DNA of 11,899 bases from Nitrospinota bacterium. GTDB taxonomy: Bacteria; Nitrospinota_A; UBA7883; JACRLM01. Positions 1 to 6,076 of this stretch are shown here, piece by piece (position 1 is the first letter of the stretch; each line of letters begins with the position of its first letter). Below the pieces are notes generated by a model. It did no database searches, was not told the origin of the DNA, and saw only the letters and a list, made by a program, of their open reading frames with translations. A program made the position numbers and the translations under genes. The stretch spans positions 1-11,899 of the forward strand of contig JADGAO010000089.1 in assembly GCA_015231995.1 (NCBI GenBank). Direction: 5' to 3'.

Positions 1-636
1 ACTATAGCCGTAGCGATCACCTTTTTGGCCGCTGGCCACGTATTCGCTCAGCAGGTCGAAGGTGAAGATAACATAATAATGGGTAAACGGCTCTTCCACT
101 CCTATTGCTCCATCTGCCACGGCGATGATGGCGTAGGAAAGGGGCCGCTGGCCGCCAAGCTCAAAGGGCTTAAGAGGCCTGTCGCCGACCTTACGGGCGA
201 AAAGTACCAGAAGATGAATTCCCAACAGCTTCTCGACCTCATCAAGGGGTACAACCGCGAGATCACCAACATGCCCAAGTGGGAGAACGTGATACCGGAC
301 AAGAACCTCAAGAACGTGGCCGCTTACATCCTCCTGCTCACACAGAAGGACATAAGGATGAGGGGCGACGCAAGGCGCGGGCGCGAGATTTTCCGCCAGA
401 GTTGCGTGGCCTGCCACGGACAGAACGGCGAGGGGAACGGCGTGTTAGTGAAGATGCTGGAGGCGTCCAAAATACCCAACATGCCCTCAAAGGGGCACAG
501 CCAGATATCCGACGAAGAGATGATAAAGATCATCACCAATGGCAAAGGCGAAGTCATGCCGCCGTGGGGAGGGGTGCTTAGCTCCGAAGAGATCAAGGAC
601 GTGGCCGCATACGTTCACTCGATGTACAAGAAGTAG
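1..636 (+). CDS. Exported diheme cytochrome c (5' end outside window)
   Basis: Periplasmic electron-transfer protein with two class I cytochrome c domains. The reading frame is open from base 1 and begins inside a hydrophobic signal peptide ending VFA before QQVEG, so the true start lies upstream; the in-frame TTG at 25 is inside the signal peptide and is not a credible start. Counting from base 1, heme motif CSICH is at residues 36-40 and CVACH at 135-139. Each domain has a likely axial methionine in a typical context (NMPKW, Met91; VMPPW, Met186) and ends in the usual hydrophobic helix with AAY. Two tandem mono-heme domains of about 90 residues resemble CcoP-like or c4/c6-like diheme proteins. 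Nothing in view names the redox partner, which may be encoded upstream. The gene ends in a strong terminator, so it is the last gene of its transcript. Family call is secure; exact role is unknown. Confidence 0.9.
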   Translation, partial: TIAVAITFLAAGHVFAQQVEGEDNIIMGKRLFHSYCSICHGDDGVGKGPLAAKLKGLKRPVADLTGEKYQKMNSQQLLDLIKGYNREITNMPKWENVIPDKNLKNVAAYILLLTQKDIRMRGDARRGREIFRQSCVACHGQNGEGNGVLVKMLEASKIPNMPSKGHSQISDEEMIKIITNGKGEVMPPWGGVLSSEEIKDVAAYVHSMYKK

Positions 637-663
637 CCTTCGTCAGAAGAACGGCAATTCTAC

Positions 664-697
664 AACCCGCTCCGTTGAAAGACGGAGCGGGTTTTTT
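664..697 (+). terminator. Intrinsic terminator of the cytochrome c gene
   Basis: A perfect 12-bp stem (664-675 with 682-693) with a 6-base loop (TGAAAG) runs straight into six T residues (692-697). It lies 27 bases after the cytochrome stop codon. This is a textbook rho-independent terminator. Confidence 0.92.
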
Positions 698-818
698 GTT
701 TGATTTATCCCTATTCCGAAATTCAAGCCAATTGCCAAACCTATTGGGGCTGTCTCCCAAATGCTCGGCGGGGTGTTCTTGTACATTTGCAGGGCGAAGC
801 GAAGGCTCCATTCTTTTC

Positions 819-914
819 CCTCCCCTTAGAAAGGGGAGGTGGCGCGTAATCGCGCCGGAGGGGTTTAATTAAACCCCCTCGCCACTGCGTGGCGGTCCCC
901 CTTCCAAGGGGGAC
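819..914. repeat. Cluster of five consecutive perfect palindromes
   Basis: Five perfect inverted repeats lie nearly head to tail: CCTCCCCTT/AAGGGGAGG (819-839, 3-base loop), GGCGCG/CGCGCC (841-856, loop TAAT), an 18-bp palindrome GGGGTTTAATTAAACCCC (860-877), CGCCAC/GTGGCG (880-894) and GTCCCCCTT/AAGGGGGAC (895-914, 2-base loop). Such GC-rich clusters are typical of REP-like intergenic repeats. It lies inside the MITE-like element and may be an independent repeat captured by it. Confidence 0.75.
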
Positions 915-952
915 AAAGGGGCGTTCTGCACCCCGCCGTCCTCCGGTAGGGG

Positions 953-1001
953 CGGTTCGAGAACCGTCCGCCCTCTAAGACGGGCGCATCGTGATGCGCC
1001 C
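953..1001. repeat. Two further short palindromes inside the element
   Basis: CGGTTC/GAACCG with a 2-base centre (953-966) is followed by GGGCGCATC/GATGCGCCC with a 2-base centre (982-1001, 9-bp arms). Both have the look of REP-type repeats dispersed between genes, and both lie in the right half of the MITE-like element. Confidence 0.65.
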
Positions 1002-1082
1002 CCTGCCAGATGGAGGTGAAGAACACCTCGAACAGCGTTTGTCGCTTCTGTTTTACCATTTGGGACAGCCCCATATTCTTAT

Positions 1083-1146
1083 TTTGTAGCGACCCTGTTC
1101 GTTGCCCTTGCTGATCCGGGCAACGCCGCCGGGTCGCGGCTACAAA
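1083..1146. repeat. 64-bp imperfect hairpin repeat
   Basis: The outer arms TTTGTAGCGACCC (1083-1095) and GGGTCGCGGCTACAAA (1131-1146) pair except for a few extra bases on the right. An inner stem GTTGCCC/GGGCAAC (1101-1107 with 1118-1124) closes over a 10-base loop. It begins 10 bases beyond the MITE-like element and ends 28 bases before the -35 box of the next promoter. It has no T-run, so it is not a normal terminator; a REP-type intergenic repeat is the best guess. Confidence 0.6.
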
Positions 1147-1174
1147 GAGATTACATGCGTCGGGGAACAAAATT

Positions 1175-1203
1175 TTGACCATCACTCCTGTGGCCTGTAT
1201 AAT
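1175..1203 (+). promoter_or_regulatory. Sigma70-type promoter for the 1300-2844 gene group
   Basis: TTGACC (1175-1180), a 17-base spacer and a perfect TATAAT (1198-1203) match the housekeeping sigma consensus at 11 of 12 positions with optimal spacing. Transcription should start near 1209-1211. The following leader carries the 10-base direct repeat TTTATACGGC twice (1217-1226 and 1254-1263). Confidence 0.75.
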
Positions 1204-1299
1204 CGTTGGAAGCTGGTTTATACGGCCTTGTGAAATTTTGGAACATGGCCTTTTTTATACGGCGTGGCTATTGTTGGAGGGCGAAGGCTTCTTACGCGA

Positions 1300-2061
1300 A
1301 TGTGGGGAAAAAAAATAAGAAGGGACGAACCCAGATATCCGTCTGCGGATGTGCCGCTACCTCCCAGCGAGCCTCTGCCAAGGGCCGGAAACACATATAA
1401 GGCCGATCCGGTGGTGGAAAGCGCAAAGCACAGGATGGCCGATGAGATGGAACGGGGCCATACGCCCTACAATTTCTCCGGTGAAATCAAGGGCGGCGGT
1501 TTTGGGATGAGTCCCGTGGCCACAGCTTCCGCTGTGGCGCTTATCGCAGTGTTGGCGATCGGGTTTCTGGCCTGGAAATTCCTGATGGGCGTTTCCGGCA
1601 AAATGGACAACCTCGGAAGAAACATGGCGGCCATATCCTCCCAACTGCAATCCGACAGGGAAGCGGCGGAAGCCCCTCGCATTGCGTTAGTGCGCTCAGA
1701 ACTTCGGAAGACGATAATCGCGCTCGATTCGGCGATATCGCTGGGCGACCCCGCCGTTACAAGCCAGGCGATGAAATTGCGAGACGAAGTCAAAGACCTG
1801 CTCGGCTCGATCGAGGCTCCGGCGCTCAGGGCGGAGGGGGGGCGCCCAGCAGGACAGGCGTCGTCTTCCAATGCGCAGGATCATCAACCAGTAGCGGAAA
1901 AAGCCGCCCCTGTGGTGGCCGCTAAACCTGTGGCTCAATCGCCAGCCGCGCCTGTGGCGGCCCCGGTTGCGAAAAACAATCCTGCCGGAGCCGATGCTGT
2001 GAAAATGGCCGATCCTGTTCCCGCTCCATCGCCTGAAGCCAGCGAAAATATTCAGAGGTGA
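1300..2061 (+). CDS. Single-pass membrane protein, Ala/Pro-rich tail, unknown function
   Basis: I do not recognise this family. From the ATG at 1300 it has a charged, proline-containing cytoplasm-like N-terminus of about 75 residues, one membrane helix (around residues 72-96, VATASAVALIAVLAIGFLAW), a helical probably coiled-coil stretch (around 98-178) rich in Gln, Arg, Glu and Leu, and a low-complexity tail of repeated Ala-Pro-Val segments ending SENIQR. This layout is seen in envelope-spanning or scaffold proteins, but no catalytic motif is visible. The start is uncertain. GTG at 1264 extends the frame by 12 residues but has no ribosome binding site, while ATG 1300 has only a weak, distant GGAGG/GAAGG upstream (1275-1285). 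It is first downstream of the strong promoter at 1175-1203. Confidence 0.72.
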   Translation: MWGKKIRRDEPRYPSADVPLPPSEPLPRAGNTYKADPVVESAKHRMADEMERGHTPYNFSGEIKGGGFGMSPVATASAVALIAVLAIGFLAWKFLMGVSGKMDNLGRNMAAISSQLQSDREAAEAPRIALVRSELRKTIIALDSAISLGDPAVTSQAMKLRDEVKDLLGSIEAPALRAEGGRPAGQASSSNAQDHQPVAEKAAPVVAAKPVAQSPAAPVAAPVAKNNPAGADAVKMADPVPAPSPEASENIQR

Positions 2062-2062
2062 C

Positions 2063-2085
2063 GGGCGCAGGCCGCCCCTATTTTC
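2063..2085 (+). terminator. Possible weak terminator or attenuator
   Basis: GGGCG (2063-2067) pairs with CGCCC (2073-2077) over a 5-base loop and is followed by a T-rich tract (CTATTTTCTT). The stem is only 5 bp, so it may do no more than reduce read-through into the gene at 2105. Confidence 0.3.
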
Positions 2086-2104
2086 TTGAAATTAGGTAAC
2101 GCAA

Positions 2105-2491
2105 ATGAGTCTCATTAACGAGCTTGACGAGGTTTTCCGCTTTGGTTTGCGCCAGTTCACGGGTTTTCTTGAGATATTGAAGCTCAAGATAAGGATCATC
2201 GGTTTCTCAAACAAGCGAAGCGGCGTGCTGACGAAACTAGGGGAGATGACCCACAAAGCCGTTGTCGAGGGCAGGCTGGATCCGGGCGACGATGTCATCC
2301 GCAAGTTTTCAAGCGAGGCGCGCACTGCGGAGCTGGAGATATCGTCCGCCGAGGAGAGCATAAACGCCAAGCGCGAAGCTTTAAAAGAAGACATGACGAT
2401 TTTCAAATCCCGGTTCAAAGACGACGATGACAGCTCCGCCGAGGCGGGCCGAAGCGTCAATTCCGGCAAAGGGCCGGGGGTTGGCGCGTGA
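2105..2491 (+). CDS. Small helical protein of unknown function
   Basis: A 128-residue soluble-looking protein with no signal peptide or membrane helix. Residues 1-30 form an amphipathic helix with basic patches (LEILKLKIRIIGF); residues about 38-60 carry LTKLGEMTHKAVVEG, followed by a DPGDD turn and a long acidic/basic helix (about 64-106) that could form a coiled coil. The tail is Ser/Gly/Asp-rich and disordered-looking. The pattern of LK.KIR, then LGE, then a long helix resembles many small uncharacterised coiled-coil proteins, but I cannot name a family. A weak AGG (2094-2096) precedes the ATG. Its stop overlaps the GTG of the LapA-domain gene by 4 bases, which suggests coupled translation and possibly a shared membrane role. 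Confidence 0.75.
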   Translation: MSLINELDEVFRFGLRQFTGFLEILKLKIRIIGFSNKRSGVLTKLGEMTHKAVVEGRLDPGDDVIRKFSSEARTAELEISSAEESINAKREALKEDMTIFKSRFKDDDDSSAEAGRSVNSGKGPGVGA

Positions 2492-2844
2492 ATATCCGCG
2501 CTGGCGTTACCGGTCGGGATGGCCTGATGGCTGTTAAGTTGATTTTCGGACTCGCTGTTGTGTTTATGTTCGTTTCTTTCGCCGCCCTCAACCAAAAATC
2601 GGTCACGGTGACATATTACGGCTACGAAGGCATCGCCCCCGTATGGCTGGTTTCGGTAATAAGCTTTGCGCTTGGCGCCGTGGCGGCGGGCGCTTTGGGG
2701 GCGTTCACCATTATCCGCGAAAAAAGCAGGAGTTTTAGCCTTTCACGCAGGCTTGCCCGCGCCGAAGACGACCTGCGGGATATGAGGCAGAAAAGTTACG
2801 CGCAAAGCGGGCAGGGCGATCAATCTCCGCCGCGATCGTCATAA
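2488..2844 (+). CDS. LapA-domain (DUF1049-like) inner membrane protein
   Basis: A 118-residue protein with two membrane helices (about residues 17-34 and 52-75) separated by a short beta-like loop (ALNQKSVTVTYYGYEGIAPVWL), then a basic cytoplasmic helix (about 80-104). This is the LapA/YciS layout: helix, an N-Q-x-V-T-V-x-Y-Y-G-style loop, a second helix and a coiled tail. In Escherichia coli LapA works beside LapB, which controls LpxC degradation by FtsH and so lipopolysaccharide synthesis. Whether this copy has that role is inference; no LapB-type TPR protein is in view. The GTG at 2488 overlaps the previous stop (GTGA). The ATG at 2527 would give a 105-residue product starting MAVKLIFGL, closer to the family's usual N-terminus, so the start is open. 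Confidence 0.78.
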   Translation: MNIRAGVTGRDGLMAVKLIFGLAVVFMFVSFAALNQKSVTVTYYGYEGIAPVWLVSVISFALGAVAAGALGAFTIIREKSRSFSLSRRLARAEDDLRDMRQKSYAQSGQGDQSPPRSS

Positions 2845-3145
2845 GGGTAATTTGCCGGACTAAAACAGAGCCACTCCTTGCATACATGTGTCGCTTCCAA
2901 AAGGTTTCTCCGATAATCAAACCAATGCCTCGCCACGTTTCGCTATTGTCCAAATTGGGAGATATAGATTGAGATACGGGCTTGCGCGTGGTAATTTAGA
3001 TTGTTACAGGTTCAAGGGGTTTCATTGCGCGCCGCCAGGTGGCGAATGCGTAGGAAGGCCTCGCCGAAGAGACGGCAGAATCGGCGTTAAAGCCGCCGGG
3101 AGCCGTTCTGAATTGTGAAGCTTACTCCACAAAGGAGATGCGGTT
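2845..3145. other. Intergenic region before ftsH
   Basis: A 301-base gap with no convincing gene: an open frame at 2888-3118 has no family features and unusual composition (many Arg, Gly and Cys). There is no tRNA and no clear terminator for the preceding gene. The only strong signal is the ribosome binding site at the right end. The ftsH promoter presumably lies here, but I see no hexamer pair good enough to assign. Confidence 0.5.
3131..3139 (+). promoter_or_regulatory. Ribosome binding site that fixes the ftsH TTG start
   Basis: AAAGGAGAT sits 6 bases before the TTG at 3146. The match and spacing are near ideal, and no in-frame ATG or GTG is suitably placed, so TTG is the start codon. Confidence 0.85.
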
Positions 3146-5014
3146 TTGAATCAGTTCTATAAAAATCTCGCCCTATGGCTCGTGGTAGGGCTTGTGATGA
3201 TCGCCCTTTTTAACATGTTCAACCAGCCTCATGTCGCCAGCAAGGAGATTTCCCTCACCGAGCTGATGGACGGCGTTGAGAAGGGGCAGGTGTCCGAGTT
3301 TGTCGTCCAGGGTGAAATAGGCCGTGGCAAATTCGGCGACGGCAAGCTCTTCCAGGTATACCTCATGGAGTATCCAGACCTATTCAAGGAGCTTCGCAAG
3401 GCTGGCGTGAAGGTCACGGTGCGTCCGGCGGAGTCCACGCCCTGGTATATGAGCGTACTGGTCTCATGGTTCCCGATGATACTTCTCATCGGCATCTGGA
3501 TATTTTTCATGCGCCAGATGCAGAACGGCGGGTCGCGCGCTCTCTCCTTCGGCAAGAGCAAGGCCCGTATGGCCACCGACAACTCCAAGAAGGCGACGTT
3601 CAAAGACGTCGCAGGGGTTGAGGAGGCCAAGGAGGATTTGCAGGAGATAATCGAATTCCTTAAAACCCCCCGCAAGTTCCAGAAGCTCGGCGGCAAGATA
3701 CCCAAAGGCGTTTTGTTGATGGGGCCTCCAGGCACCGGCAAAACCCTGCTCGCCCGCGCCATAGCCGGGGAAGCCAGCGTGCCGTTTTTCTCGATTTCAG
3801 GATCGGACTTCGTCGAGATGTTCGTCGGCGTTGGCGCATCCCGCGTTCGTGACCTGTTCGAGCAGGCCAAGAAGAGCGCGCCGTGCATTATTTTCGTTGA
3901 CGAGATAGACGCGGTTGGCCGTCATCGTGGGGCAGGCCTTGGCGGCGGACACGACGAGCGCGAGCAGACGTTGAACCAGCTTCTTGTGGAGATGGACGGT
4001 TTTGAAGGCAACGAAGGCGCGATAGTGATAGCCGCCACCAACAGGCCCGACGTGCTCGACCCGGCCTTGCTCAGGCCGGGCAGGTTCGACAGGCAGGTGG
4101 TTGTGTCACGGCCCGACATTGGCGGGCGGGAGGCCATCCTCAACGTGCATGTCTCCAAAATTCCGCTGGACGCCGATGTGGACATCAAGGTGCTTGCGCG
4201 CGGCACTCCGGGCTTTACCGGGGCCGACCTGGCGAACCTCGCAAACGAAGCCGCCCTCCTTGCGGCGCGCGAGGATGGGGAGAAGGTGAGCATGCGCCAT
4301 TTCGAGATGGCCAAGGACAAAGTCATGATGGGCGCGGAGCGGCGCTCCATGATAATAAGCGACAAGGAAAAGAAAAACACCGCCGTGCACGAGGCGGGAC
4401 ATGCGCTGGTGGCCATACTTACCCCTGGGGCCGACCCGATCCACAAGGTGAGCATAATCCCGCGCGGCAGGGCTTTGGGCGTCACCCAGCAACTGCCTGT
4501 GGACGAAAAACATACGCATCCCAAAGACTATCTTATCTCCCGGCTGGCGATACTCATGGGCGGACGGGCGGCGGAGGAGATTGTCCTCGACCAGTTCACC
4601 ACAGGCGCGTCCAACGATATAGAGCAGGCCACCAAACTTGCGCGCAAAATGGTTTGCGACTGGGGCATGAGCGACCGTCTCGGTCCGGTGGCTTTCGGCC
4701 AGCGGGAGGAACAGATTTTCCTTGGCAGGGAAATAAGCCAGAACCGCGAATATTCCGAGAGCACTGCGATAGAGATAGACAACGAGGTGAGGGGCTTTGT
4801 CACCACCGCCTACAAGACGGCTAAAAACATTCTCACCGAGCATCGCGCCGTCCTCGATGAAATAACCGCGCTACTGCTTGAGGCGGAGGTTGCGGACGGC
4901 GCTGTGATCGCAAAGCTGGTCAATGAAAGCCTGGCGGGGAAGGGCGTTTCCGGCGGTAACGGGAACCAGGTTGGCGCGTTACCCGGCGCGGATGTGGCGC
5001 AGGCATCCTCCTGA
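3146..5014 (+). CDS. ftsH: ATP-dependent zinc metalloprotease FtsH
   Basis: Membrane-anchored AAA+ protease that extracts and degrades damaged membrane proteins and regulatory substrates; it forms hexamers. All family parts are present in 622 residues, the usual length. Two membrane helices (about 7-25 and 104-122) flank a periplasmic domain of about 80 residues. Then come Walker A GPPGTGKT (193-200), the pore-loop MFVG (225-228), Walker B IIFVDEID (248-255) and the second region of homology with arginine fingers (Arg313 and Arg316). The zinc site is HEAGH (415-419), with Asp491 in TTGASNDIEQA as the probable third ligand. The C-terminal tail is Gly/Ala-rich. Translation starts at TTG 3146. 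It stands alone between a 301-base gap and a hairpin, so it is probably transcribed separately. In organisms with lipid A, FtsH also degrades LpxC, which makes the nearby LapA-domain gene notable. Confidence 0.98.
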   Translation: MNQFYKNLALWLVVGLVMIALFNMFNQPHVASKEISLTELMDGVEKGQVSEFVVQGEIGRGKFGDGKLFQVYLMEYPDLFKELRKAGVKVTVRPAESTPWYMSVLVSWFPMILLIGIWIFFMRQMQNGGSRALSFGKSKARMATDNSKKATFKDVAGVEEAKEDLQEIIEFLKTPRKFQKLGGKIPKGVLLMGPPGTGKTLLARAIAGEASVPFFSISGSDFVEMFVGVGASRVRDLFEQAKKSAPCIIFVDEIDAVGRHRGAGLGGGHDEREQTLNQLLVEMDGFEGNEGAIVIAATNRPDVLDPALLRPGRFDRQVVVSRPDIGGREAILNVHVSKIPLDADVDIKVLARGTPGFTGADLANLANEAALLAAREDGEKVSMRHFEMAKDKVMMGAERRSMIISDKEKKNTAVHEAGHALVAILTPGADPIHKVSIIPRGRALGVTQQLPVDEKHTHPKDYLISRLAILMGGRAAEEIVLDQFTTGASNDIEQATKLARKMVCDWGMSDRLGPVAFGQREEQIFLGREISQNREYSESTAIEIDNEVRGFVTTAYKTAKNILTEHRAVLDEITALLLEAEVADGAVIAKLVNESLAGKGVSGGNGNQVGALPGADVAQASS

Positions 5015-5047
5015 AGGGAAACTTTGCGTAACATGCGATTGACGTTC

Positions 5048-5070
5048 GGCGGGGTGTTCTTCACCCCGCC
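5048..5070 (+). terminator. GC hairpin after ftsH, possible terminator
   Basis: GGCGGGGTG (5048-5056) pairs perfectly with CACCCCGCC (5062-5070) over the loop TTCTT. It lies 34 bases after the ftsH stop. The following sequence (GTCTTTGCTTG) has Ts but no true T-run, so termination would be imperfect. The left arm and loop also occur at 765-780 in the MITE-like element, so it may be a repeat remnant instead. Confidence 0.45.
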
Positions 5071-5105
5071 GTCTTTGCTTGTCAAAGAGACTGCATTAGG
5101 AGTTC

Positions 5106-5130
5106 GAGGTGAAGAACGCCCCGGACAGCG
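5106..5130. repeat. Fragment related to the right part of the MITE-like element
   Basis: The 25 bases starting GAGGTGAAGAAC match 1013-1037 at 22 positions. Together with the 16-base identity between 5046-5061 and 765-780, in the same order and orientation, this suggests a shorter or decayed relative of the 745-1073 element in the 216-base gap after ftsH. No terminal GGGGCTGTC-type ends are visible here. Confidence 0.5.
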
Positions 5131-5230
5131 CCATGGGCTTTACCCAAAGTTCCTCTCCTGAAGGGGGTGGCGTTGCAATGAGGCTTGTTAGTGAACAGCG
5201 AAGGGCGGGGATAATCTTTCCGGCGAACCG

Positions 5231-6031
5231 ATGACGCAAACCAATCCTCCATCGCATCTTTTCTTCGTTCCGGCCATTTTCCTGGCCGTGATAATGTTGA
5301 CCGTCTACATGGCTTCCCAGTTCTTTTTCGGAGGCGCGTTTGATACGTTGACTGCGGGGTCTTTGGCGGAGTTTGAAAAGAGCGCGAGCAGGCTGGCCGG
5401 TGAGATGGTGGCGGAAGTCGTCAATGTCATCGAGGGGCCACCGCGCCGCAAACTTTTTCCGGCGTCGCCAGTAAATCACAAAGAGGTTGTCAACCCGGGC
5501 GAGCCGGTGACTCTGATGGATTTTACGTCACCAGGCCAGGCGGCGGCCCTGGATGTCAGATCAACATCGGACATGAAAGCGAAGTTTCTAATAGACAGCG
5601 TTGAAGGTTCTCCAAATCCTGTTTCCGCGAAGCTTGTTGTTGTCATGAGCGGGAATGCTGGCGGGAACTCCTTTGCAAGCGGACGAATCGCTATGCCGGA
5701 ACCCGTCGCTGTCGGGGAAAAGAAGGCGTTCGCCTTGAGCGTCAAAGGAAAAGGGATCAAGACCGTCCGTATAGCGGCGCAGGAGCAGAAGGGGAGCCAG
5801 TATATTCTATGGGAAAAACGCGGAGTTCCGGTCGGTGCGCAATGGAGCGAGGTTGCCATACCGTTCGCAGATTGCGACATTTGGCTTTACGATTCCAATA
5901 GCCGCAAATACACCCGGTTCCTTAATAATCCAGAGCCGAAAAACATTACCGAAATCCGCGCGTTCGTCCAACCCGCCAATCTTACGGACGCCACCGCCAT
6001 GTTGTGGGTGGATTCCATCTCGTTGCGCTGA
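5231..6031 (+). CDS. Membrane-anchored probable beta-sandwich protein, unknown
   Basis: A 266-residue protein with one N-terminal membrane helix (about residues 10-33, FFVPAIFLAVIMLTVYMA) lacking an obvious cleavage site, so probably an anchor with the rest in the periplasm. A helical linker (about 38-70) leads to a domain of alternating beta strands. Residues about 163-266 contain FALSVKGKG, QYILWEK, WSEVAIPFADC and finish LWVDSISLR. That order (strand with KGKG, aromatic strand, W..V.IPF, then a final VDSISL strand) resembles the galactose-binding-like fold of CBM11/CIA30-type domains. This is pattern resemblance only; ligand and role are unknown. The ribosome binding site is weak. It lies 45 bases upstream of surE on the same strand and could share a transcript with surE and aroA. 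Confidence 0.75.
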   Translation: MTQTNPPSHLFFVPAIFLAVIMLTVYMASQFFFGGAFDTLTAGSLAEFEKSASRLAGEMVAEVVNVIEGPPRRKLFPASPVNHKEVVNPGEPVTLMDFTSPGQAAALDVRSTSDMKAKFLIDSVEGSPNPVSAKLVVVMSGNAGGNSFASGRIAMPEPVAVGEKKAFALSVKGKGIKTVRIAAQEQKGSQYILWEKRGVPVGAQWSEVAIPFADCDIWLYDSNSRKYTRFLNNPEPKNITEIRAFVQPANLTDATAMLWVDSISLR

Positions 6032-6076
6032 GAGATATCCGTGTGAATCTGGCAAACCATCAACCAAGGTGTCCAA

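Larger units (their letters stand above)
745..1073. mobile_element. MITE-like non-coding element with terminal inverted repeats
   Basis: The left end GGGGCTGTCTCCCAAATG (746-763) matches the inverted right end CATTTGGGACAGCCCC (1057-1072), differing only by two extra bases on the left; one more pair (T745/A1073) extends it. A second inverted pair lies inside: CGGGGTGTTCTT (769-780) against AAGAACACCTCG (1019-1030), one mismatch. There is no convincing coding frame, and the interior is filled with smaller palindromes. The trinucleotide TAT flanks both ends (742-744 and 1074-1076), a possible target duplication but too short to prove. Ends of the type GGGGCTGTCCCAAA resemble termini I recall from several insertion sequence families, so this may be a non-autonomous derivative; the parent family is not identified. 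Confidence 0.6.

Noticed and set aside
819..1146. CRISPR array or integron attachment sites
   Set aside because: The palindromes differ in sequence and length from one another, with no constant repeat or regular spacer length and no cas or integrase gene.
865..1185. Open frame of 106 codons on the - strand in the repeat region
   Set aside because: It runs through the palindromes of the MITE-like element; its reading is a by-product of GC-rich inverted repeats.
1223..1256. Attenuator hairpin GGCC/GGCC followed by six Ts in the leader
   Set aside because: The stem is only 4 bp with a loop of over 20 bases; not stable enough to support.
1206..1400. Open frame of 64 codons just after the promoter
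   Set aside because: It overlaps the start of the longer membrane-protein gene in another frame and begins with TTG lacking a ribosome binding site and close to the predicted transcript start.
2940..3020. Sigma70 promoter for ftsH (TTGTCC or TTGCGC with nearby TA-rich boxes)
   Set aside because: The spacings are wrong or the -10 boxes poor (for example TTGCGC, 17 bases, TACAGG); no pair stands out above chance.
2888..3118. Possible 76-residue gene between the LapA-domain gene and ftsH
   Set aside because: No ribosome binding site, no recognisable motif and odd composition; treated as intergenic.
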